From the NCBI RefSeq assembly GCF_008831285.2, contig NW_022204712.1:1-40933 (forward strand): DNA of 40,933 bases, given 5' to 3'. The notes under the pieces were generated by a model. It did not search any database, was not told the origin of the DNA, and saw nothing but the letters and a program-made list of their open reading frames with translations. Made by a program: the position numbers and the translations under genes. This stretch comes from Nymphaea colorata. Lineage: Eukaryota > Streptophyta > Magnoliopsida > Nymphaeales > Nymphaeaceae. Positions 12,302 through 23,294 of this stretch are shown here, piece after piece (position 1 is the stretch's first letter; every line of letters begins with the position of its first letter).

Positions 12302-12347
12302 TTTTGCGCCGTACGAAAGATTAGTCGGACCTTCGATAGGCGCAAAA
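12302..12347. repeat. Inverted repeat (hairpin-forming), copy 2
   Basis: Identical in sequence to the inverted repeat at 7652-7697 and in the same place relative to ABC copy 2, about 225 nt upstream of its ATG. No equivalent is visible upstream of ABC copy 3. Confidence 0.55.
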
Positions 12348-12424
12348 ATGTAGAAAAAATGTTTAAAAAGGCTATGGCTTAAATACACAAACTCATATCT
12401 CACTACGAGTACGGAATCACTATC

Positions 12425-12770
12425 CTACTGTCAAGCATGCTCCGACTTTTCCTTTCCAATATAATCCATCAGACACGACGAATGACCAAAATTGCGTTGG
12501 TACGAATTACATCATCAGTCTCAAACAAAAAAATGTTATTCTGCATGAGGATCCACCTGAAGATGAGGCTACTGCCTTTAGATCAAGATCACTCTGCAAT
12601 TACAAAAAGACAGTAACCTCTAAGAAAACTCTACAACAGCGCTTTTGAGAACTTTGACAAAGTGGAAAAGATGCTGTGTAGACGGTGGCTAGGCTGATCC
12701 AAAGAAAATTTCATCACATATCCTCTCGGGGAACTAAGCAGTGAGGAACTGTATGGGATTTAAATATCCT
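12425..12770 (+). pseudogene. Chimeric relic: start of an RRM-type gene fused to decayed trehalase tail
   Basis: The first part (about 12425-12530) resembles the start of the gene at 17067 and its leader: CCAATATAAT, then a frame NDQNCVGTNYIISL against NNENCIDVKYVNNL. The ATG is replaced by ACG. The second part (about 12535-12770) is a copy of the trehalase relic at 7755-8000. The join suggests a deletion that brought the edge of the right-hand flank next to the trehalase tail. No open reading frame survives. Confidence 0.5.
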
Positions 12771-12796
12771 ACATACACTAACTCTGATAGCAAATA

Positions 12797-15700
12797 TCAA
12801 CTGAGCACAATTGAGGGTTTTTTTGGGGTTTTCGCAGATTCCCTTTTGCTGGTATTTGATTCTTCGTAGAGTTTGCGGAAGTGAGAATCGGGGTTCTTGA
12901 GGAGTTCATGGGGGGCGTCCAGCTCCACAATCTTGCCCTTGTCCAGTACGATGATCCTGTCCGAGGAGAGGATGGTGTCGATCCTGTGGGCGATGGTGAT
13001 GATGGTGGAGGCTGACAACTGCTCGCTGATGACCCTCTGCACCAGCCTGTCGGTCCTGGAGTCGATGCTGGCGGTGGCCTCGTCGATGAGCACGATCCGC
13101 TTGGGGTTGAGCAGGGTGCGGGAGATGTTGATGAGTTGCTTCTCGCCCGCGCTGAAGTTGTCGCCGCCCTCCTCGATCACCGTCGCGAGGCCGTTCCGCG
13201 CCCTCACCGCCTCCCACAGACCGCACAGCTCCAGCGCGCGGATTATACTCTGGTCCTCGAACTGGCCCAGCGGGTCGATGTTCTATGTATAAGGCAGAGT
13301 ACCTATCTGACGGTGCCGGTGAAGAGGAAGGAGTCCTGGAGGATGACGTTGAAGCCCGCCCTCAGCGACTGCAGGTCCAGTGCGGAAATGTCCCTGTCAT
13401 CGACTGTGATCCTCCCCGAGTGCGCCTCGAGTACCCGCAGCAGACTCAGGAGGGTGGTCGACTTGCCGCTGCCCGTCCTCCCCACCACGCCGATCTTCTC
13501 CCCCCTCGCCACCCTTACGTCGATCCCACTCAAGACTGTCTCCAGCTCGTCGCTGTACTTCACCGAAAAGCCTTCAAACTGAATCCGCCCCTCCTCGACC
13601 CACTGTGTTTCCCTCACTTCCCTGAAGCTGAACCCTCCCTCTCCCTATTAATCCCTTACCAGTTCATACCCCCTTTCGTGGGGACGTTCATGAGCCCCTC
13701 GGTGGACTTGAGGTACTTGAGACTGTTGATGAACTCGGCGATGACCACCTGGAGGTTCTCGAGGATGCGTTCGAAGGAGAAAATGTTGTAGATGAGGAAG
13801 AACTCGAGGGCGCTGCCGCGGTCGAGGACGAGCAGCTTCACGAAGAGGCCGGTGGCCACCAGGTTGGTGATGAGGGAGATCACGAAGGCCGAGAACACGT
13901 TCACCCCCGCCATCGCCCGCTCGGTGAGCAGGAAGCGGTCGATGATGCCCGCCTGCCGCTCCTTTACGTAGGGCTAGCGCTGGTAGGCCCGGATGGTGGA
14001 GCTGCCCAGCTGCGTCTCCACGAAGTGGCTGTAGATGCCGATCTGCGAGCACTGCTCCAGCCGGTGGATCTGCTTTATCGCAGGCACGAAGTAGTTGTAA
14101 CAGTAAACGATCACCAAAATCACGCCTGCAACCAAAAAGATCATGTCTATTTAGTCTCTTTGAATATATATCATTACAAAATTAGCAAAAAAGGATGCAC
14201 CTAAGCCTAAGTAGAATACGATGTTCCTAAAATTGGTGATGACATCATTATCAATCTTTTTGAGATCGTTGGAAAGTTGGTTCATTGTGTTTGAGATAGA
14301 TGTGGTTTCAAAGTACTTCATGGGTGCGGCTAGCATATTCCCAACCATTTTCCGATGAAAGCTATTATAGAAGTCTGAGTTATACTCCATGTAATAATAT
14401 GCAGCAATCGTGATTAGATTGACAGCCGTAACAACTAAGTGCATTAAGTAAAAGTAGGCTCTTGTATTGTCCTATGACCGCATCCAGTGATTAAGCCAAA
14501 CGAAGAAAAATGTATTTGATGCTGTCATCAAAACAATAAAGCCTAATACAGGGAAAACATAAGATGCGTTTCCCCTTCTGCGAATATACAAAGAAAATAA
14601 TTAACCATCTGAAGCATCTTCGAACGCTCTTTACATTTATGGAAGCTTAACTTATGATACTGTTGTTTCCTTGTCTTATTAGGAATCTCCTGAATCCTAG
14701 GAGTTTAGAACTTTGCCCTAATAGTCAGGTTTACCTTTCTTGATCAATGCAGGCAAGTTTGACTTATCGATAACCTCCTCCACCTTGCCCTCTTCCACGA
14801 GAAATATACGATCGGCCAGAGAGAGAAAAGCCACTGAGTGCGTGGACAGGATGATGGTCTTCCCCTTGAGGTGCTTGGCCAGAGTCTACTGGAAGATGAA
14901 GGAACTGACGTGGGCATCGAGCGCACTCAGGACGTCGTCAAGTATATATATATCGGCTTCGCTGTAAAGTGTTCTCGCGAGGGAGATCCTGGCCCGCTGC
15001 CCGCCCGACAGCGTCGACCCCCTCTCTCCGATGACTGTGCTGTCCCCATTCGCGAAGAGCAGTAGGTCAGCCTCCAGATGGGAGAAGTGAAGGGTTTCCC
15101 GATATTTGTTCTCGTCGTAGGGCCGGCCGAAGAGGATGTTGTTCCTGACCGTGTCGTTGATGACCCAGGGCACCTGGTTGGCGTAGGCTATCGATCCGTT
15201 GAGGGTTATGTTCGAGGACTCGCTGTTCATTTCCCCGAGGAGGGCGTTGATGACCGAGGACTTTCCCGAACCGAATTTTCCGATGAAAATGGCGAACTCT
15301 CCCTTCCTGACGCTGAGGCTTATGTCCCTGAGGCTGAAGGTGATCTTGCCGATGATCTCGTCGTTCTCCTCCTCCCTGTCCCAGTAGAAGTTCCCATTTT
15401 TGACAGTTACGGCAATCTCCGAAGAACAGCCATTGTCCCCCCGCGAAATGTGCGACCGGTCCTTCTCCTCGTTGCAGAGGTACTCCTAAATTTTGGCTAT
15501 GGAAAGGTCTATGTCTCCGATGCTGTTGGCCTTGTTCATTATCTTGTGCAGACCCATGTAACGATGGAAAAGCATCACTGTGAAGACAATGCTTGTCTAT
15601 ATCGAATGTCCACACAAAGCATACAGAAAGATAAAGAAGGTGAGTCCTATTCTCGTTGCACCGTATTGCATGGTCAAAGAAAATATGCCCATGTTTAAAA

Positions 15701-16665
15701 ATTTCTGCAAGGAGAGTATTTCGAGCCATCTAAGCGCATTTAATTTCTCGAAGAATTTCCCCTCCAAAGCATTAACTTTGATAAATTTGATATTGCTGAT
15801 TATTTCCGCAGATTCTTTGATTCTGTTCGTTGCCAATTGGCTCACCCTTTGCTGATGTTCCTTGAAAGATGTCATCATGATGTATCGAAGCATTTGAAGG
15901 CAGAGGGCCACCAAGCAACTGACCAAGCCCTGCCATCCAGCCACGAAGAGCAGACTAACCATCGCGAATAAAAAGGAGTAGAATTCCAGCAAGGTTGAGA
16001 TTAAGATATTTGGGTATTATAATACTCGTGAGCATTAACATTGCGCCAGGGCTGAAACCTCACTGATGGTCAATTGCTTTTTGTTAGAATTTAAACCGAT
16101 AAGAGATTTTTCAGTAAGGGCGTGGCAGAGACAGGCAAAAATGCCGCTTCCTACGTTCTTTAGTATGTATTCTGAATGCATAGTAAGGAAAATTTTGATC
16201 ATTTTTAATCCGAATAAGATTACTATGATTATAGTCAAAAAATCGTGTGAGTGGAAGTGCTGAGATATGAGGTAGATGATGATGGGCGTGAGTGCATTGG
16301 CTTGGTGCGCTATGAAACCCATGATGATGGCGATTATCAGTTACTCTATCTGATTGGATGTGTACTTTTGAAGGTGGCCCACATAGTAGTCTTAAGTCGT
16401 TCTCCAGGCTTCTTTGATTTTTCAGCATTTTCCTGCCAATTTTTATTCCACCTTGCATAGATTTCCCTAAAAGGTTCACTCTCATCGACCCTGGTTATAT
16501 CTTTCTGCGAAAGAGTCCGTTGCTGGCATGTCTAGATGGTCGAATATGTACTCTGGACAGATCGTTACACCAAAGGAGGAATAACCTTGAGATTCTGCCT
16601 GGTAAAGTTGGGGTAAGGCCTTAGCAAGCCGCACTGGTGTGAGGATCTGCATATTTTTCCTGCAT
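12797..16665 (-). CDS. ABCC-type ABC transporter, copy 3 (one apparent frameshift)
   Basis: About 1269 residues if one missing base is allowed. It has the same TMD1-NBD1-TMD2-NBD2 layout and motifs as copy 1. Introns of 20 nt at 16532-16551, 16346-16365 and 13283-13302 sit at the same positions but differ in sequence from copy 1 at the first two. The frame breaks in the linker before NBD2, where a run of four G at about 13680 stands where copies 1 and 2 have five; everything else is open. NBD2, the second half of TMD2 and NBD1 are nearly identical to copy 1. The N-terminal TMD1 and the first half of TMD2 are clearly diverged, so this is the oldest copy, with its GC-rich blocks homogenised. 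The start is the ATG after which the ABCC N-terminal motif (RLFLLWCNDLS) follows. Confidence 0.85.
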
Positions 16666-17066
16666 TTTTTCGAGAATAATTTAAAAATGTCAAATATTTA
16701 AAACCTATTGAGCAAAAAAAATTAAGGATTCGATATAAAAAAACATCAACGATGGGCAAACTTTTATAAAAAGAAGATCTGTTATCAAGCCAGGATTGTT
16801 TATATTGTTTTGCTTATTATTAGAAGACAAGTAATTTAGCTATTGATAATTGTGTATAAATAGGAGTATAAACCATTTACTTCCTTCATATCTCTTTACA
16901 CGATTATATCATTGACAATCAGTATCAAATAATCCTAAAAAATTCCAAAAAATCCTAAAAATAAAATAAACATTTTTTTCCATGCATCCGAATCACATTT
17001 ATGAATATCACCATTCTTTTCTGATGCATTTCCCTCCCTTTCCCTTCAATATAATTGATTGGTCTC
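16666..17066. other. Divergent intergenic region
   Basis: 400 nt of AT-rich DNA between the start of ABC copy 3 (minus) and the RRM gene (plus). It must hold both promoters. I see no ORF, RNA gene or repeat in it. A TGA in frame with the downstream gene at about 17025 fixes the start of that gene at 17067. Confidence 0.6.
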
Positions 17067-18814
17067 ATGAATAACTAAAATTGCATTGACGTCAAGTATG
17101 TCAACAACCTCAGCGTACCCTACCTCACCAGGTTCTTCGGCAGCGCAGGACCAGTACTCAGAGTCGACAAGAACTAAAACTCCAAATACGTCACCATCGT
17201 AACCCTTTAACCATTCAGGAATTCGCCAATAAGTTTAGCGTCGAGAAGGCACTACGCTTCTAGGGCCGAATCCTCGACAAAGATCCCATCAAGATCAGGG
17301 TCTACAAGCAAAAACCCTCCCTACCCTCCAACGCAGACGGAGCCAACACCGCCTCTTCCAATGGGTTTAGCCTCAGGAGGAAATAGCAACTGATCAACTT
17401 CAAATAGACCCTTCACAACTCAGGTAAGTTCAAGGAGGACCTGTGGGGCATCATCTTCGGAGAGCTACGGCGGTGCGACTTTGAATAAAATGACAAATTG
17501 ATCAACGCCATGCTCCTGTGGCGGCTAGGGACTCTGTTGATGGGAGCTTGTCGGCACTTGCAGCGGCACGGAGTGAACGAAAGGGGAAATTACCTGCAAT
17601 TCCAACTGTAGCGGGAGCTTAACGACCGGATGGAGAGGCGCTTATCCTCATCGATGACTATATAGGGCCTGCGTCAATCAAGTTTCGAGTTCAAGGAGGG
17701 CAGAGCATGGCTGTGGTACTCGGTGGCCTTTCCAAACACCGAGGAAGGTAGGCTTTTCTGTACCGTTAGAGGAGAGCAAGGTGGAGGCCTATTCCGCCCA
17801 GAGCAAGTGCATCCAGCGCATCGAGAAGGCCACCGCTGTGGTCGGACATATCATCAGAGGATTGTACTCTTGCTCCTTGGTATATGCGCCCGAAGAGAAT
17901 AGCGTTGAAGCTGTCGTCGAACTCAAGTGGGACGGAGCCACTAATCTTGAAGACAACTTTGTCGGGATAGTAGAAAACATAGGAGTGAGGGACATCCTTT
18001 ACGATTTGCTAAGCTACGAGCAGGCAAACAGTTGCATAATGCTCTCCTAATCAGCCAACAATCCCTAATCCTTCGAGTGCTCTCTCCGTCTGGTGGGCTG
18101 CCACAACGCCGGCCTCTAGTAGCGAAGCTGGTGTGATCTTTACGAGGCCGTGGTCTGGAAGAGATGGGTATCTAATTCTGAATACTACCACCGCATAGAG
18201 ATCAAGAACCCCTGCAGGGCCATGCCCTTCGGCTAGCACAACCTCTTCTTCGAAGAAGCCCACTTCAGCTGCGAAGCCATGTGCACCCAATACCGCAAGT
18301 ACCAGCATTTCGGCATCGCTCCCCAGACCAAGCTCTACTACGTTCGCAAGCAAAAACCGCAGTCCTTCAAGCAGGCCTTCGAGAAGCTCTACGAGGACGA
18401 CGTGATGAACATCTACGATGAGGTCGAGGAGCCCACCCGCAAGGAGCACAAAGAGGATGAAGGAAATTACCACGAAGAAGTGGTCGTCAATTTTTGCCTC
18501 ATTGAGATTCGCCAGCAGAGCACCTCCGCGCGTACCTCTCTCTACACTTAGTGAACCAATTGAAGCTGTAGCACTACCTATTGGAGTATATCGAGGAGTC
18601 GATAACAGGTAAGGGTCTGATCGTGGCTTCGCAGGAGATGGCTTACAAGTTGGCGGCGAACATAATCTAGCGTGAGAAGGACGGTCGGTTGTACTAATTT
18701 GCGCACAATCGTTTTTAGAAGCAAATCGGTGAGTAATTGTGGCGTTTGTACTGCAAGCAAAACTAGAGAAAGATCAAGACGAACTTGGTGCATTACCAAC
18801 TCGGCAAGCGCTGA
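17067..18814 (+). CDS. RRM-domain protein of unknown function
   Basis: 561 residues after removal of introns at 17199-17218 (20 nt), 17748-17769 (22 nt) and 18532-18551 (20 nt). Residues ~5-70 look like an RNA-recognition motif. CIDVKYVNNL forms strand 1, SVPYLTRFFGSAG a helix, KYVTIEFANKFSVEKAL the RNP1-like strand plus second helix, and GRILDKDPIKIRVY the closing strand. The rest (~480 residues) is a mixed, well-ordered sequence I do not recognise. It has aromatic-rich stretches (WLWYSVAFPN), a Cys/His-containing stretch (SCEAMCTQYRKYQHF) and a basic C-terminus. A role in RNA metabolism is inferred from the RRM only. The start is the first ATG after an in-frame TGA. A GTAAGG...CAG at 18610 looks like an intron but is in frame and would break it if removed. 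Confidence 0.7.
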
Positions 18815-18912
18815 CCTGATATCTTTATCACTGGTTGTAAGTCAATCAGCAAACAATCAACAACAATAGTCAAGCAATATATAGTTAGGCTGGATTTGGT
18901 GGTTTAATTATT

Positions 18913-19704
18913 ATGAGTTAAGAATCACCCAGATTCAATTAAATTTTTGTACAACCGATACCCAACAAGACCACGGAGTATAGATTTGACCTGGCGGGGG
19001 AAAGCGAAGGAAAGGAAATTATTGAAGATATTGATCGAAAACTTATCGGGTTTTAATCGATTGATGATCTGTTTTCGGGGCTAAGCCAACCACTAGCCAC
19101 GCATTCACAAGCCATACCCAATCAGTAAAATACTCCACTCCCAACAAAATCAAAAATAGAAACAAATATGCAACAAATGCCACCAACCAAAAAACCCAAT
19201 ATCACCATCAATTATGGCAAACCAAATAACAACATCATCAATCAGCAACCAGCCCTGCCCCCTCTATCCGCATCCACATTCTCATTCTCACCGAGGGGAA
19301 AGCAAGGCCCACCTAGGGTAAAAAAGGTGATCGAATATTAACAGAGAATAGTGCGTGTGCCAATATAGAGAGAAATTATCGAATACGGCGAAATTGAGGA
19401 GTTGGCAGAGCCTGAAGAAACCTTGCAGATAAAATCGCCGAGAAACCCCTCTATCACCTTCAACAGAGCCAAGTCCCCTCAATCCATTTCAGGCAAACAC
19501 AATAACAATACCCAATCAGTTAACAATAATTCAAATATTCCAAATATTCCAAAACAGCACGGAATCCCAGAAGAATCAAGGACCAAGTATTATGTGACTT
19601 GCGATGGATACAGTTACGTCCAGAGGAAGAGGGAACTGGAATAGTTGGAGATTAGAATGGGCCAATTAAGAGAAGCGGAGCAACAAATCCCAAACAAAAA
19701 ATGA
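18913..19704 (+). CDS. Low-complexity protein with an alveolin-like segment
   Basis: 263 residues in one open frame, no introns. The middle is Asn/Pro/Gln/Ser-rich and probably disordered. At about residues 130-165 there is a Val/Ile/Glu/Arg/Tyr stretch, VIEYEQRIVRVPIEREIIEY. It resembles the EKIVEVPV-type repeats of alveolins and epiplasmins, which form the membrane skeleton under the alveolar sacs of ciliates and their relatives. The C-terminus is a predicted coiled coil (RKRELEELEIRMGQLREAEQQ). It starts 98 nt after the RRM gene on the same strand. The alveolin link rests on one short segment, so the function is tentative. Confidence 0.6.
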
Positions 19705-19857
19705 TTTATTTATCTTTTCCCACCCTATGCTACCTATTGAGCCCCTCCTTGCCCGTAGCGACAGATAGACAGAGCGTGACATCCATTTAAAGGTACTCTC
19801 CTCCTACTTCAGAGCCAATCCTTAATCATCTTCATAATATTTTTCTGCTTAAAGCTG

Positions 19858-21558
19858 ATGCTCTTCCTCCTCTTTCTCGCCCTAGTCTCAGCATCAAACT
19901 TCCACACCGTCGCCATCATCGGCACCAACGATATCCACGGCAGCGCCTTCCCCACCGCTCTCTTCCGCTCCGACACCAACCAAAGTTACAACTACGGGGG
20001 ACTTTAGTTCATGGCGCAGATGATCCACACCATTCAGGAGCAATACAAAGGAAACGTTCTTTATCTCGACGGAGGAGACCAGTTCCAAGGCGGTATCGAG
20101 GCCTCCACTCTGGTCAGTTCTGGGCAAATCATGAATGATTTTTACAATGTGCTCGGAGTGGATGGATCAGCCATTGGCAATCACGAATTTGACTTCGGCC
20201 CGAGCTTCCTCTTCCCCTATTGGGCGGGAAGAAACAGTGACTCGGACAACTTGGCTGCGAACTTGCGTTCGGAGTTAGGGCAAGAAAATTTCCTACCCTT
20301 GCAAAAAGGTGAAGCCATCTATACATTGTAATCCGGTATCAAAATTGGAGTAATCGGATTAAGCACCATTGAAACTCCCTCGACCACAGGCACATTCAAC
20401 GATGGAACCTTTCCTCAGTATCAGTTCTTGAATTACGCCCCTATTGTGCTCGAGAGAAGCAAGAAATTGAGAGGAGCAGGAGCACATGCAGTTGTGGTTG
20501 TCGGGCATGTGGGGAATGATTGCGATGCTGATGAGACCTATGGAATTTGGGATCAATACACGGAACAAACCAGCCAGTGTTCTGCCACTGATGAAATCAC
20601 CCAACTGATCAAGGCGCTCCCCACTGGCACTATTGACGGAGTGGTCCAAGGCCATCGGCATAAATTTTCCCACCATTTCATCCAGGGTGTCCCAGTGATG
20701 GGTACTATCAACGGCGGCTACTACTTCAACATCCTCTATCTCAAGTTCTACAATAACAAGATCTATGAACGCATCATTGAAGGCCCTGTGCCGGTCTGCG
20801 AACGCGTGTTTGCCAATTTCGGCACTTGTGGGTATCTATCAAGCTAAGATTTACCATTAGCTGGCAATCTAGTCCCCTGGGAATTCCATGGAGTGCCAGT
20901 TAAGAAACATGCGCAACTGTAGGAAATTTTCACAGCGAAATGGCTACCCATGATGACACCATACCTAGAGCCATTAGTCAACAATTAAGTCTACATGACC
21001 AAAATCTACAACTACGAGAATGACTTGGGCAATCTCATCACCAACCTCCTGTATGCTGCAGTTCCTGGCTGTGACCTTGTGATTCTCAACGCTGGCGGTT
21101 TCAGGAGCACGTGGGTGCCTGGCGTCCTCCAGTACCAGCATTTTTACAACATGTTCCCCTTCATCAACACCGTCAACTCCTTCGAAATGACCGGCCAGGA
21201 GCTACTAGACACTCTCACTATCATCCAGGCTGGCTCTAAAGCCTTCTATCCCACCTATGGACTCAGCCAAGTGGTCAGTCTCACCAGCTCAGGCGTCAAA
21301 AAGTTCGTCAGTGCCAAATTATACAACGGGACTGCAATTAACCCTACCCAAAATTACAGAATCGCTTCGATCACCTTCCTCACCCAGGGAGGCGACGACT
21401 TCAAGAATGTCATCGGCAAGGTCTACACCGTCCGCAAGGAAATCCTGCACGGGGACTTTAGAGCCCTCATCCAGCCAAAACTAGTGGATGTCGGTATCAT
21501 TAGGCAGAATACTCTGGTCGACCCCCTCAAGCCACGCCTGCAGGTCCTTGCAGTTTGA
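19858..21558 (+). CDS. Secreted 5'-nucleotidase / metallophosphoesterase
   Basis: 566-residue intronless protein with a short signal peptide (MLFLLFLALVSA). It hydrolyses nucleoside monophosphates outside the cell or in vesicles. The N-terminal metallophosphatase domain shows the metal-ligand motifs in order: GTNDIHG (~21), GDQFQGG (~76), GNHEFDFG (~117) and GHRHKFSHH (~265). The C-terminal substrate domain has LGNLITNLL and NAGGFRSTW (~412), where Asn and Arg bind the nucleotide. Length matches the family. Five UAR codons are read as Glu. No hydrophobic GPI-type tail is visible, so it may be soluble. It converges with the MORN gene (37 nt between stops). A 20-nt intron-like GT...AG at 19793-19812 lies in the leader but is not needed for the frame. 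Confidence 0.93.
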
Positions 21559-21595
21559 CCCTATATACCTTTATTAAGCCACTTTGATGTACAGA

Positions 21596-22408
21596 TCACT
21601 TCTTGACTCCCAGCTTGTAGATAGTTTGGACCACTTTGTCGTCTTTGCTTGTTTTTGTCTCCTCGGCTCCTAAGCCGTGAGGCAAGTCGTTGGAAAATTG
21701 CCCAGAGTACCAGTAGTTTGCTCGCCACAGCCTTCCGAAGCCGTGTTTGGAGCCCTCCTTCCACTCCCCCAAGTAAATCTCGTCGATTTTGTACTCCTCG
21801 AGGATACTCATGCCGTTTCTGAGGCCTGCATTGAGGAAGTCGTAGATGTTTTTGACAGGGTGGAACTTGATCATGTTGGCTCCCTTGAAGCTGATGCCCT
21901 CTCCGCTGGGTTGTGCCTTCTGGAAGAATCCCTCGTAGTAGTAATTCTCCACAGAGTAAATACCGTAGCCGTCGTAAAGACCGTCTCTAAACTGCCCAGT
22001 ATAGCAGGCAGTCCTTCCCCATCCGTCGTATTTATCATCTCGGAAGTATCCCTAGTAGGCGGTACTACCCTTGGCATTATACTCGACTCCAAAGCCGTTC
22101 TTGCGGGACCGGCTCATCTCTCCCTCGTATAAGACGGTCCCGTTGAGGGAAATAATGCTGTAGCCGTCGATGGAGTCCGAAGAGATGCGCTAAGATTTGA
22201 CCAGATAGTCCCCGATGCGCATTTCCTGCATGGACTGGAGGATCTCAGGCGGGAATGAGGGAGATTCCGTTTTCTTTGGGCTTTGGTTGTCGCCTTGAGG
22301 CAAGCTCACCTTTATGAAATGGTTAAGCATCAATAAAATGAAAAGGGTGAAATCCTGAAACTGCTGATAATTAGATCGAACGAGAATAGATTTGTAGCCT
22401 CTTTCCAT
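21596..22408 (-). CDS. MORN-repeat protein with N-terminal hydrophobic segment
   Basis: 270 residues, single open frame. Residues ~20-32 are hydrophobic (FTLFILLMLNHFI), a possible membrane anchor or signal. From about residue 85 to the end there are MORN repeats of the form Y-x-G-x-(F/W)-x(6)-G-x-G: LYEGEMSRSRKNGFG, AYEGYFRDDKYDGWG, YTGQFRDGLYDGYG, YLGEWKEGSKHGFG and YSGQFSNDLPHGLG. In the second, the residue before Gly is TAG. The family prefers Glu there, which agrees with UAR=Glu. MORN proteins often bind lipids or organise membrane skeleton in protists. It is divergent from the first EF-hand gene, with 99 nt between the ATGs. Confidence 0.88.
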
Positions 22409-22461
22409 AGTAAAAAATGAGAAAAAATATAGATATTGTATTGCTGGAGCAAATTCAAGAA

Positions 22462-22469
22462 TATAAATC
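22462..22469 (+). promoter_or_regulatory. TATA-like box (TATAAATC) of EF-hand gene 1
   Basis: TATAAATC begins 46 nt before the ATG at 22508. EF-hand gene 2 has the same octamer at exactly the same distance, and both share GTGTATAATATAA about 20 nt before the ATG. A core promoter element is inferred from position and conservation. Confidence 0.5.
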
Positions 22470-22507
22470 TGTGGATGATCTTATGTGGTGTATAATATAA
22501 TCATACA

Positions 22508-22792
22508 ATGGGAGGCCTTTTCAGCTACTTCTTCCGCCCTCCTCCAGATGTGAGGCGACTGCAAATCTAAGCTTACGTGAACCAGGCCTTCGATGACAAA
22601 GATAAGGAAAAGAACGGTCTTGATTTCGCCCAGTTCGCAGCTTGGCATAAGGGCAAGGCCATCGATTAGAGCTAGTGCACAGAAGAAAAGATAAAAGAAG
22701 CTTTCAATAGAATGGATAAGAATGCAAATGGAAGGGTTGAAAAAAAAGAAATGCTCAAATATCTTTACGAGCTTAGCAAAATTAAATAATGA
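22508..22792 (+). CDS. Small EF-hand protein 1, Met-Gly start
   Basis: 94 residues. Gly2 and Ser6 (MGGLFS) fit an N-myristoylation signal, so it may sit on membranes. It has two EF-hands. The first (residues ~28-43, FDDKDKEKNGLDFAQF) is degenerate, with Gly directly followed by Leu. The second (loop 70-81, DKNANGRVEKKE) is canonical, with acidic residues at positions 1 and 12, Asn at 3 and 5, and Gly at 6. It is therefore a likely Ca2+ sensor or buffer. It is the first of seven related plus-strand genes. Three UAR codons precede the stop, and the last sense codon is also TAA (read Glu) before TGA. Much smaller than the four-hand centrin/spasmin type. Confidence 0.87.
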
Positions 22793-23294
22793 TTATTATC
22801 TCCATTAAAATCTTTATCATTATATTTGAATTTAAGTGAAATAACTAGCATAGTTTTTGTAGGCCTTTTATTATATTGATTTTTATTAATTTTATCAAAT
22901 TAAAAGATTTAACAATTAACTTTTTGTAGATTCTGTTGTTTTAGCGTAAAAAGCCACACCTTAAGCATAGTCTTTGTTACGGTCGTTATAAATTTAAATC
23001 AACTTTTCGAGTAATAAAGATGGGGTTATTTATCAATATTGGACAAAAAAAATTAATTGAATGCAGGATAAAAGCAATGGAATCACTTTCCAACCATATT
23101 CATTTAATTTAAAAAAGATAGGAATTGCTGAAGAAAATTCTCTTATCGAAAATAGGATGAATATCTAGCTTAAAATCCAATATAAAAGCATGGATTTGAT
23201 TAGCCATATACTATCCTTTAAAGTCCCAACGGAACCAAGATGCATGTTTGGTATTTATGGCAAAAGTAAACGGCTATGCCATAATTGATAATTA
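22793..23294. other. AT-rich spacer in the EF-hand cluster
   Basis: About 500 nt, strongly AT-rich. No ORF, RNA gene or repeat recognised. It should hold the terminator of EF-hand gene 1 and the old promoter of the relic that follows. Confidence 0.5.

Noticed and set aside
18609-18634. GTAAGG...CAG as a 26-nt intron in the RRM gene
   Set aside because: The segment is in frame and reads well (TGKGLIVASQEM); removing it would break the frame.
19793-19812. 20-nt GT...AG in front of the 5'-nucleotidase as an intron joining an upstream ATG
   Set aside because: Joining the upstream ATG at 19700-19702 through it runs into TGA. The ATG at 19858 already gives a good signal peptide.
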